From contig CALKUS010000245.1 in the NCBI GenBank assembly GCA_937996755.1, positions 1 through 5,720 of the forward strand: DNA of 5,720 nt, given 5' to 3'. This document shows positions 1-5,364 of this stretch, in pieces. The translations under genes and the position numbers were made by a program. This DNA is from an uncultured Pseudomonadota bacterium (GTDB taxonomy: Bacteria; Pseudomonadota; Gammaproteobacteria; Xanthomonadales; Ahniellaceae). The stretch's first letter is position 1. Every line of letters starts with the position of its first letter. The notes beneath the pieces were generated by a model. That model did not search any database. It was not told the DNA's origin and saw nothing but the letters and a program-made list of their open reading frames with translations.

Positions 1-475
1 AGTCGACCTTGCGCGCGAGCGCGGCGGACACCGCGTCGAACGCGACCGCGGCCGGGTCCGCACCCGTGGCCTGCTTCACGATCGGGATGCCGAGACGCCC
101 GGCCCACAGCGTGAGCTGCTCGACCGCGGCGGCGCGGAACGTGTCGCCGGCGCCGAGCAGCACCGAGTGGCCCTTCTGCTTCAGATGGTTCGCGAGCTTC
201 GCGATCGACGTCGTCTTGCCGGCGCCGTTCACGCCGACGACGAGGATCACCGTCGGCGGTGTCGTGCTCCGGGCGAGCGTGCCCTCGCTGCCCTGCAGCA
301 TCGCGACGAGGCGCTTCTTCAGGAACGCGGGCACCTCCGCGGTCTCCTTGACCTCGCGCTTCTTCCACGAGGCCTTCAGGTCCTCGACGACCTTCGTGCC
401 GACGGGCCCGAGATCGCTGTTGTAGAGGATCTCTTCGAGCTCCTCGAGGAACGACTCGTCGAGCTTGCGACCGAT
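1..475 (-). other. FtsY N and G domain portion of the fused frame (partial)
   Basis: This is the part of the fused frame that can be assigned to FtsY. It opens with IGRKLDESFLEELEEIL, which matches the start of the four-helix N domain. It continues through the PAFLKKRL helix, then TVILVVGVNGAGKTTSIAKLA (G1 P-loop), GDTFRAAAVEQLTLWAGRLGIPIV (the SRP-GTPase insertion region with its DTFRAAA signature), and ADPAAVAFDAV. The DTAGR, TKLD and membrane-proximal C-terminal motifs would lie beyond position 1. From memory, the wording of this stretch (NSDLGPVGTKVVEDL, then GAGDTFRAAAVEQLTLWA) resembles planctomycete-type FtsY more than enterobacterial or Xanthomonas FtsY. That impression is unverified. 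Confidence 0.88.
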
Positions 476-1810
476 CGCCGCGAAGAGTGCCGCGAGACCG
501 GTGTTGCGGTCGAGCAGCAAGGGTTCGGTCGCGCGCCGCAGCCGCGGGCGCGGCGCGACGTCCAGGTGCCCGAGCATGGCGGGCACGTGGGCGAACGCGA
601 CATCCGGGGCAATCGCGCGCAGCAACTCGAGAAAGTAGGTGTCGTCCACCCTGCCCCAGGTGCCGGCGAACGGCAGCAGTTCGCGAGCGTCCAGCAGGAG
701 CGGCGTGTAGACCGCGTGCGACGTGAGCCGCGGTTGCGGATAGCCGTGATGCACCGCATCCGCGTCGAGCCGACCGTGACGATAGGGTGCGCGAAACAGG
801 CTCTGCTGCGTCGGCGGGTTCGAATGCAGCAGATAGATGCTGCTGTCGAACGCGATCGCGCCGTACAGGCCCGGAACGACGCCAACCACGCGATGCCCAC
901 CGCGCAGGTGCGACAACTCGACGGGATTCCGGAACGGAAGTGCGTCCTCGCGCCAGCCATGCCGCGCGACGAGCTCCGCGCAGTCGCGGCCGAGCCAGTT
1001 GGCGAGCGCCGAGTACGGCTCGCCGTCAACGAGCTCTGCGTCGGCCCACGACGCGTCGTCGAAGAAGTGGACGACGGCTTCGGTGGAATCCGCGAGCTCG
1101 AGGCGGCCGTCGGACGACGCGAACCGGCGCAGGGGAAAGGTGGTGTCGTCGTCGAGGATCGACAGCGCGCGGCCGGCCGCCAGCAACACCGCCCAGTTCC
1201 ACGTCCGCGACCCGGTGACCGCGGACGGCTGCTCCGGGTCGAACATGGCACGGATGAGCCGCGCTTCCGGAACGGCCGACTCGAGCGACGCGAGGGCGCG
1301 CGCGCGTTCCGCGTGCCCGAGCAGCCAGGTGGGTGCGCCACGATCGCGCGCGAATCCCGCAACGATCGCCCGCGTCGCTTCAGCTTTGGCGGGATCGAGT
1401 GTGTCGTCGACGACGGCCAGTTCGTGCGCCACGCCCGTGCGCTCGCCATCGCGCCGGATGGAATCGAGCAGGCGCTGCAATCCGGCCGGCCGCTCGTAGC
1501 TGCGCACGACCAGCAGTGGCGCCGGCGGCGGGCTGGCCGGCAACGTCGGCATCGCTGGTCGCAACAGGGTCGCCGCGTCGGCGACGAGACCGGCGGCGAC
1601 CCAGGCATCGAATCGCGCGCCGGCATCGCGAAGCCCCGCCCGTTCGAGCTCCCGGACCTGCGCGTCGCGCGGGCGGAACACGGCGCAGCAGCCGAGCAAT
1701 TCGGCGTCGCGCGCCGCGATCGTGCGCTCGACGCCGTTCCAGTCGCGGTGGCGAACCCCAGCGCCGCCAGCGCCCTCGATCAGGCACGGCACCGCCGCGA
1801 ACAGCGTCAC
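1..1810 (-). CDS. ftsY: GT-A (family 2-like) glycosyltransferase domain fused in frame to SRP receptor GTPase FtsY; 3' end outside window
   Basis: I translated this frame codon by codon from a GTG at 1810 and found 603 codons without a stop up to the window edge. Residues ~1-95 are an uncharacterised N-terminal region. Residues ~100-425 look like a GT-A glycosyltransferase: LLVVRSYERP (R103, P108), VVDD (D135, D136), WNWAVLLAAG leading into an acidic DDDT (220-223) that fits the metal/nucleotide-sugar DxD site, GRVDDTYF (386-393), and LGHLDVAPRPR (413-423). From about residue 446 the protein is FtsY: N domain KLDESFLEELEEIL, P-loop GVNGAGKT (526-533) and DTFRAAA (556-562). The usual acidic A domain of FtsY is absent and the GT region takes its place. 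The start is weak: the preceding 17 nt lack a clear Shine-Dalgarno sequence, so translational coupling to the reductase that stops at 1828 is likely. FtsY docks ribosome-SRP complexes at the inner membrane. The GT sugar substrate cannot be told. The domain calls are firm; whether the fusion is natural is uncertain. Confidence 0.75.
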   Translation of the reverse strand, partial: MTLFAAVPCLIEGAGGAGVRHRDWNGVERTIAARDAELLGCCAVFRPRDAQVRELERAGLRDAGARFDAWVAAGLVADAATLLRPAMPTLPASPPPAPLLVVRSYERPAGLQRLLDSIRRDGERTGVAHELAVVDDTLDPAKAEATRAIVAGFARDRGAPTWLLGHAERARALASLESAVPEARLIRAMFDPEQPSAVTGSRTWNWAVLLAAGRALSILDDDTTFPLRRFASSDGRLELADSTEAVVHFFDDASWADAELVDGEPYSALANWLGRDCAELVARHGWREDALPFRNPVELSHLRGGHRVVGVVPGLYGAIAFDSSIYLLHSNPPTQQSLFRAPYRHGRLDADAVHHGYPQPRLTSHAVYTPLLLDARELLPFAGTWGRVDDTYFLELLRAIAPDVAFAHVPAMLGHLDVAPRPRLRRATEPLLLDRNTGLAALFAAIGRKLDESFLEELEEILYNSDLGPVGTKVVEDLKASWKKREVKETAEVPAFLKKRLVAMLQGSEGTLARSTTPPTVILVVGVNGAGKTTSIAKLANHLKQKGHSVLLGAGDTFRAAAVEQLTLWAGRLGIPIVKQATGADPAAVAFDAVSAALARKVD

Positions 1811-1827
1811 GGCTCGCTGCCCGGGAA

Positions 1828-3816
1828 CTACCAGTGCACGCCGCGCATCAGCGACGCGAACGCGATCTGCTCGCTGGACGCCTGCTGCTCGCCACGTCCC
1901 TTCATGCCCTTCGCGGCAGCCGAGTCGGGGAACAGGTTGAACGCCGTGTTCATGACGATCTCGTAGGCCTTCGGCGCGAGCGCGTTCAGCACCGCGGCGA
2001 ACGTGCCGAGGCGCGTGGTGATGCGGCTCGGGCGTTCGAGGATGGCCTGCACGATCATGTCGGCCGCTTCGTCCGGCGTGAGCGTGGGGATGCTGTCGTA
2101 GATCTTCGTCGGACCGATCATCGGCGTGCGAACGAGCGGCATGTTGATCGTCGTGAACGCGATGTTCGCATCGGAGAACTCGCCCGATGCGCAGCGCGAG
2201 AACGCGTCCAGCGCGGCCTTCGAGGCCACGTATGCCGAGAAGCGCGGAGAGTTGGCGAGCACGCCGATCGACGAGATGTTGATGATGTGGCCGCGCCGCT
2301 TCTCGGTCATCGACGGCAGGAAGCCCATGATCAGGCGCAGCGAGCCGAAGTAGTTCAGCGACATCGTGCGCTCGAAATCGTGGAAGCGGTCGTAGCTCAG
2401 CGCGATCGAGCGGCGGATCGAGCGGCCCGCGTTGTTCACGAGGATGTCGACCGGGCCGTGCTCGGCCAGCACCTTCGCCACGAGCTCGTCGCAGGACGCC
2501 ATGTCGGCCAGGTCGGCGCTGTACGTGGAGCACTTGCCGCCGGCCTTCTCGATCTCGGCCTTCACCGCATCGAGCTCGTCCTGCTTGCGCGCGACGATGA
2601 TCGTCTTCGCACCCGCTGCCGCCACCTTGATCGCGGCCGAGCGGCCGATGCCCGACGAGCCGCCCGTGATGAGCACCACGCGGTTGCGCACGCGGCTCGA
2701 CAGCGAGCGATCGATGAACAGGTCGGGATCGAGGTGGCGCTCCCAGTAGTCCCACAGGCGCCACGCGTAGGTATCGAGCTTCGGCAGCTTGATCTTCGAG
2801 CCCTTGAGCGCACGCTCGGTCTCGCGCGAATCGAAACGGGTCGGGTAGTTGATGTACTTGAGCACGGCGCGCGGAATGCCGAAGTCGCGCAACATGGTGC
2901 TCGTGAGCCGCTTCACGGGCGGCAGGTTCGCGAGCGCGTTGCGCACGACCGGCGGGATGAAGCCGAACATGCGCGCATCGAGGCGCATGGTCATCTCGGG
3001 TGCGTGCGCGGCGCGCGCGAACACGTTCAGGACCTCGCCCACGCGCATCGGCGCCGGGTCGGTCAGGTGGAAAGCCAGTCCGTCGAGGCCGGGCTTGTGC
3101 GCGATGTGGTCCATCGCGGCGGCGACGTAGTCCACCGGCACGATGTTGATGCGGCTGCCTTCGATGCCGATCGTCGGCACCCATTTCGGCAGCAGGTCGC
3201 GCAGCTTCTTGATGAGGCGGAAGAAGTAGTAGGGGCCGTCGATCTTGTCGATCTCGCCCGTGCGCGAGTCGCCGACCACGATGCCGGGGCGATAGACGCG
3301 CCACGGCCGCTTGCTCTCGTTGCGTACGAGCCCTTCGGATTCGTGCTTGGTGCGGAAGTACGGGTCGTCGAGGCCCTCGGCCTCGTCGAACATGTCTTCC
3401 TTCCAGATGCCGGGATACAGGCCGGCCGCGGCGATCGAGCTCACGTGGTGGAAGGTGCCGGCCTTCAGCGCATCGGAGAGCTGCACGGCGTGGCGCGTGC
3501 CCTCGACGTTCGTGCGCTCCTGCGACTCCGCGTCGGCCGTGAGGTCGTAGATCGCGGCCAGGTGGAAGAAGTGCTTGATCTTGCCGGCGAGCCGCTTCTG
3601 CACCGCCGGCGAGACGCCGAGCTTCGCCTTCGTGAGGTCGCCGTAGACGACCTCGAGGCGGCCCTCGGCTTTCGGCCCGAGGCGTTCGAGCAGGTGGTCG
3701 AACTTCTCCTGCGACGTCTTGCGCACGAGCACGTGGATCGTGCCCGGTCGCGCGAGCAGCCGCTCGATCAGATGGCGCCCGATGAAGCCCGTCCCGCCAG
3801 TCACGAAATAGCTCAT
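1828..3816 (-). CDS. Two-domain fatty acyl-CoA reductase (alcohol-forming type), SDR-SDR fusion
   Basis: The 662-residue protein matches in length and order the Marinobacter FACoAR (Maqu_2220 type, 661 aa), which reduces fatty acyl-CoA or acyl-ACP through the aldehyde to the fatty alcohol with NADPH. The N-terminal extended SDR ('male sterility' NAD-binding type, ~1-365) has TGGTGFIG (6-13), HHVSSIAAAG (S126/S127) and the catalytic pair YFRTK (Y153, K157). The C-terminal classical SDR (~375-662, Acr1-like) has TGGSSGIG (384-391), NNAG (461-464), NISSIG (S515/S516) and YVASK (Y529, K533). Family-typical segments GPYYFF, WVPTIGIEG, INIVPVDY, NYPTRFD, LDPDLF, SIRRSIALSYDRFHDFERTM and the ending MRGVHW are all present. 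Both active sites look intact. I chose the ATG at 3816 because GAGGGG lies 6 nt upstream and the glycine-rich nucleotide loop starts at residue 7. No signal peptide is seen. It is probably the first gene of a minus-strand transcript that also reads the GT-FtsY frame. A broader SDR role is the main alternative. Confidence 0.93.
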   Translation of the reverse strand: MSYFVTGGTGFIGRHLIERLLARPGTIHVLVRKTSQEKFDHLLERLGPKAEGRLEVVYGDLTKAKLGVSPAVQKRLAGKIKHFFHLAAIYDLTADAESQERTNVEGTRHAVQLSDALKAGTFHHVSSIAAAGLYPGIWKEDMFDEAEGLDDPYFRTKHESEGLVRNESKRPWRVYRPGIVVGDSRTGEIDKIDGPYYFFRLIKKLRDLLPKWVPTIGIEGSRINIVPVDYVAAAMDHIAHKPGLDGLAFHLTDPAPMRVGEVLNVFARAAHAPEMTMRLDARMFGFIPPVVRNALANLPPVKRLTSTMLRDFGIPRAVLKYINYPTRFDSRETERALKGSKIKLPKLDTYAWRLWDYWERHLDPDLFIDRSLSSRVRNRVVLITGGSSGIGRSAAIKVAAAGAKTIIVARKQDELDAVKAEIEKAGGKCSTYSADLADMASCDELVAKVLAEHGPVDILVNNAGRSIRRSIALSYDRFHDFERTMSLNYFGSLRLIMGFLPSMTEKRRGHIINISSIGVLANSPRFSAYVASKAALDAFSRCASGEFSDANIAFTTINMPLVRTPMIGPTKIYDSIPTLTPDEAADMIVQAILERPSRITTRLGTFAAVLNALAPKAYEIVMNTAFNLFPDSAAAKGMKGRGEQQASSEQIAFASLMRGVHW

Positions 3817-3822
3817 CGCGCA

Positions 3823-3828
3823 CCCCTC
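3823..3828 (-). promoter_or_regulatory. Ribosome binding site of the acyl-CoA reductase
   Basis: On the minus strand GAGGGG sits 6 nt before the ATG at 3816, a good Shine-Dalgarno match that fixes the start of the reductase. Confidence 0.7.
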
Positions 3829-3860
3829 GCCGTTGGCCTGCGAAACGCCTGCCCGGTGCG

Positions 3861-3889
3861 AGGATAGCCGTGCTCAGCCAGCCGTCCAA
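3861..3889 (-). promoter_or_regulatory. Candidate sigma-70-type promoter for the acyl-CoA reductase (and perhaps GT-FtsY)
   Basis: Read on the minus strand, TTGGAC (3889-3884) and TATCCT (3866-3861) are separated by exactly 17 nt. They match the -35 and -10 consensus at five and four of six bases. Transcription would start near 3854, giving a leader of about 38 nt before the ATG at 3816. The site lies in the divergent gap, where a promoter is expected. Pattern match only. Confidence 0.55.
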
Positions 3890-3906
3890 GCGCGTTTTGC
3901 ATCGCG

Positions 3907-3936
3907 TTGACCCACTTCGAAACCGCGTGTTAGAAC
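3907..3936 (+). promoter_or_regulatory. Candidate promoter for the acyl-CoA-binding protein / TetR pair
   Basis: TTGACC (3907-3912) is followed after 18 nt by TAGAAC (3931-3936). A TG at 3928-3929 makes an extended -10 (TGTTAGAAC). The predicted start near 3943 leaves a leader of about 23 nt that holds the AGGGAG ribosome binding site (3954-3959). It lies back to back with the minus-strand promoter at 3861-3889, with the two -35 hexamers 17 nt apart. A repressor bound between them could affect both, but I see no clear inverted-repeat operator. Confidence 0.5.
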
Positions 3937-3965
3937 CTGAGCGCGGGCACGACAGGGAGCGGGAG

Positions 3966-4271
3966 ATGGCAGCGAAGAAGACACCTGCCGGGAAGCCGGC
4001 GGCCAAGGCGGCGGGCGGCGACCTCGATGCGCAGTTCGAGGCGGCGCAGGCCCGCTCGAAGCAGATCAAGGAACGGCCGGACAACGAGACGCTGCTGCGC
4101 CTTTACGCGCTGTACAAGCAGGGCTCGGCCGGCGACGTGCACGGCGACAAGCCGGGCTTCTTCGACTTCGTCGCGACGGCGAAATACGACGCGTGGTCGA
4201 AGCTCAAGGGCACCGCCCAGGCCGACGCGAAGAAGAAGTACGTCGACCTGGTCGACAAGCTGTCCAAGTGA
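3966..4271 (+). CDS. Acyl-CoA-binding protein (ACBP family)
   Basis: The 101-residue cytosolic protein binds long-chain acyl-CoA esters. After a short basic Ala/Lys-rich tail (1-18), residues 19-101 form the four-helix ACBP fold: LLRLYALYKQGSAGDV, KPGFFDF, AKYDAWSKLKG and a final helix ending VDKLSK. The ligand residues known from bovine ACBP (Y28, Y31, K32, K54, Y73) are all kept at a constant offset of 19: Y47, Y50, K51, K73 and Y92. The protein is therefore expected to bind acyl-CoA. I chose the ATG at 3966 because AGGGAG lies 6 nt upstream. A longer in-frame version from 3870 would start before the predicted promoter and adds 32 residues unlike ACBP. The gene is divergent from the fatty acyl-CoA reductase and leads into a TetR regulator 29 nt downstream. 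A role in buffering or supplying substrate to the reductase is inferred from this arrangement. Confidence 0.93.
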   Translation: MAAKKTPAGKPAAKAAGGDLDAQFEAAQARSKQIKERPDNETLLRLYALYKQGSAGDVHGDKPGFFDFVATAKYDAWSKLKGTAQADAKKKYVDLVDKLSK

Positions 4272-4300
4272 ACCGACGCGGCGTGGACCGGTAGCGCGCC

Positions 4301-4945
4301 ATGGCGCCCAAGACGCGCGACCGCATCCTCGATGTCAGCCTCGCGATGTTCAACGAACGGGGCGAGCCGAACGTCACGACGAACCACATCGCCGACGAGC
4401 TGGAGATCAGCCCGGGCAACCTCTACTACCACTTCCGCAACAAGGACGACATCGTCGAGCACCTGTTCGCGCGCTACGAGGCGCGCATCGACGGCGTTCT
4501 CGCGGGCCCCGAAGACCGGCTGCCCACGCTGGAGGACATCTGGCTGCAGCTGCACCTCGCGTTCGAGGTGATGTGGGACTTCCGGTTCATCTTCCGCGAC
4601 GTCGTCGACATCACGAGCCGCAACCGCAAGCTGCGCATGCATTACGCGCGCACGCTGAAGCGGGCGACCGCGAACGCGATGGCCGTGCTGCAGGGGCTCG
4701 CGCAGGCCGGCATCGTGCGCGCGAGCCGCGCCGAGATCGAGGCGACCGCGACGAACATCCTGCTGGTCGCGACGTTCTGGATGAACTTCAACATCGTGCG
4801 GGGCGGCGCGTCCGAGAAGAGCGCCGAGGACCTCACCCAGGGGATCCGCCAGGTGATGATGCTGATCGCGCCGTTCCTGCGCGATGCGGAACGCCTGCAC
4901 CTGAACAACCTCGCTGCTGCCTACGACGCGACGGCTCGAGGCTGA
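4301..4945 (+). CDS. TetR/AcrR-family transcriptional regulator
   Basis: The 214-residue protein has a typical TetR N-terminal DNA-binding domain. Helix 1 is TRDRILDVSLAMFNERG (5-21). The helix-turn-helix is at about 25-45 (VTTNHIADELEISPGNLYYHF), followed by RNKDDIVEHLF. Residues ~70-214 are a helical ligand-binding/dimerisation region with IWLQLHLAFEVMWDFRFIFRDVVDI and a hydrophobic ILLVATFWMNFNIV segment that could line a pocket for a lipid-like ligand. An in-frame TAG two codons before the ATG at 4301 excludes an upstream start. The ribosome binding site is poor, so coupling to the upstream gene is plausible. The gene probably shares a transcript with the acyl-CoA-binding protein. It may regulate itself, its partner and the divergent reductase in response to acyl-CoA or fatty acid, but the ligand cannot be read from the sequence. 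Confidence 0.9.
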   Translation: MAPKTRDRILDVSLAMFNERGEPNVTTNHIADELEISPGNLYYHFRNKDDIVEHLFARYEARIDGVLAGPEDRLPTLEDIWLQLHLAFEVMWDFRFIFRDVVDITSRNRKLRMHYARTLKRATANAMAVLQGLAQAGIVRASRAEIEATATNILLVATFWMNFNIVRGGASEKSAEDLTQGIRQVMMLIAPFLRDAERLHLNNLAAAYDATARG

Positions 4946-4954
4946 AAGAGCCGT
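4931..4954 (+). terminator. Weak possible terminator at the end of the TetR gene
   Basis: A 7-bp stem (ACGGCTC, 4931-4937, with GAGCCGT, 4948-4954) encloses a 10-nt loop that contains the TetR stop codon. It is followed by a short T-rich CCTTG rather than a real T-run. It could end the plus-strand transcript but is not convincing. Confidence 0.25.
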
Positions 4955-5089
4955 TCCTTGCAGCGCGCCGCACGACGCCGCTCGTAGCGAGGTGCATCTT
5001 CATTCCGGAAGAGCCAGGAGCAAAGCGGGGTGCGGTCGGCGTACCTCGGGGCAACCGCGCTGGGTGCAATGCCTGCTCAGGGAAGATGT

Positions 5090-5118
5090 AGTGGGAGCGA
5101 CTGAAGTCGCGAATGGCG
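5090..5118 (+). repeat. REP-like palindromic repeat, left copy of an inverted pair
   Basis: The 29-nt unit begins AGTGGGAGCGACT and ends AGTCGCGAATGGCG. It contains a smaller palindrome, GCGACT-GA-AGTCGC (5097-5110). It matches the right copy at 5244-5272 in reverse complement at 27 of 29 positions; only the two central loop bases differ (GA against TC). This layout is that of extragenic palindromes in Pseudomonas and Xanthomonadales genomes. Confidence 0.8.
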
Positions 5119-5243
5119 AGTGCTTCGAGGAAACTCGAAATGCGGCAGATGGTTCGACTGGAGCTTCGGACAGAGTGCAGAGCGAGATCAAGGGCCGCTC
5201 TCCGGGTGACCATCCGAGGTGCCTCGCGTTTCCCCGGGTGGCG

Positions 5244-5272
5244 CGCCATTCGCGACTGAAGTCGCTCCCACT
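5244..5272 (-). repeat. REP-like palindromic repeat, right copy of an inverted pair
   Basis: This is the inverted partner of the 5090-5118 unit, with its own internal palindrome at 5252-5265. The two arms enclose 125 nt and could pair into one long hairpin, as in BIME-type elements. Confidence 0.8.
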
Positions 5273-5315
5273 GCATCCGCTTCAGAACAAGGTCGCTGCG
5301 AGCCCGGGATCAATG

Positions 5316-5348
5316 AAAAAGCCCCGGCATCTCGCGATGCCGGGGCTT
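5316..5348 (-). terminator. Rho-independent terminator of the phasin gene
   Basis: A perfect 12-bp stem (AAGCCCCGGCAT, 5319-5330, with ATGCCGGGGCTT, 5337-5348) closes a 6-nt loop. Read on the minus strand it is followed by TTTTT (5320-5316). It begins about 16 nt beyond the phasin stop codon, so it ends that minus-strand transcript. Confidence 0.93.
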
Positions 5349-5364
5349 GTCGAACAGCTGGAAC

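Larger units (their letters stand above)
4946..5364. other. Intergenic region with repeat-like content, no credible gene
   Basis: This 419-bp gap between the TetR gene and the phasin gene holds a REP-like inverted pair (5090-5118 and 5244-5272), about 125 bp between the arms, and a minus-strand terminator (5316-5348). Open frames cross it on both strands, notably one on the minus strand from 5276. Their composition is Arg/Ser/Pro-rich, they run through the repeats and the TetR gene, and no ribosome binding site or family was recognised. I treat the stretch as non-coding, probably derived from a dispersed repeat. Confidence 0.6.

Noticed and set aside
376..1626. 416-residue minus-strand open frame
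   Set aside because: One-base-shifted shadow of the GT-FtsY frame with Arg/Ser-rich low-complexity composition.
480..1810. Frameshift or stop between the GT and FtsY parts
   Set aside because: I translated every codon from 1810 to 2 and found the same frame throughout, with motifs on both sides, so the sequence as given shows a true continuous frame.
167..1966. 599-residue plus-strand open frame
   Set aside because: Arg/Ala-rich composition of an antisense shadow in high-GC DNA; the minus-strand frame here has recognisable GT and FtsY motifs.
1333..3867. 844-residue plus-strand open frame
   Set aside because: It lies antisense to the reductase, whose two SDR domains are unmistakable; its sequence is His/Arg/Asp-rich with no recognisable domain.
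3870..3965. Longer acyl-CoA-binding protein starting at 3870
   Set aside because: The extra 32 residues do not resemble the family, they would begin upstream of the likely promoter, and the ATG at 3966 has a good ribosome binding site.
4103..4900. 265-residue minus-strand open frame opposite the TetR gene
   Set aside because: Antisense shadow; the plus strand carries a full TetR domain with a helix-turn-helix.
4027..5091. 354-residue plus-strand open frame crossing the ACBP, TetR and intergenic region
   Set aside because: Arg/Pro-rich out-of-frame reading spanning two real genes and a repeat.
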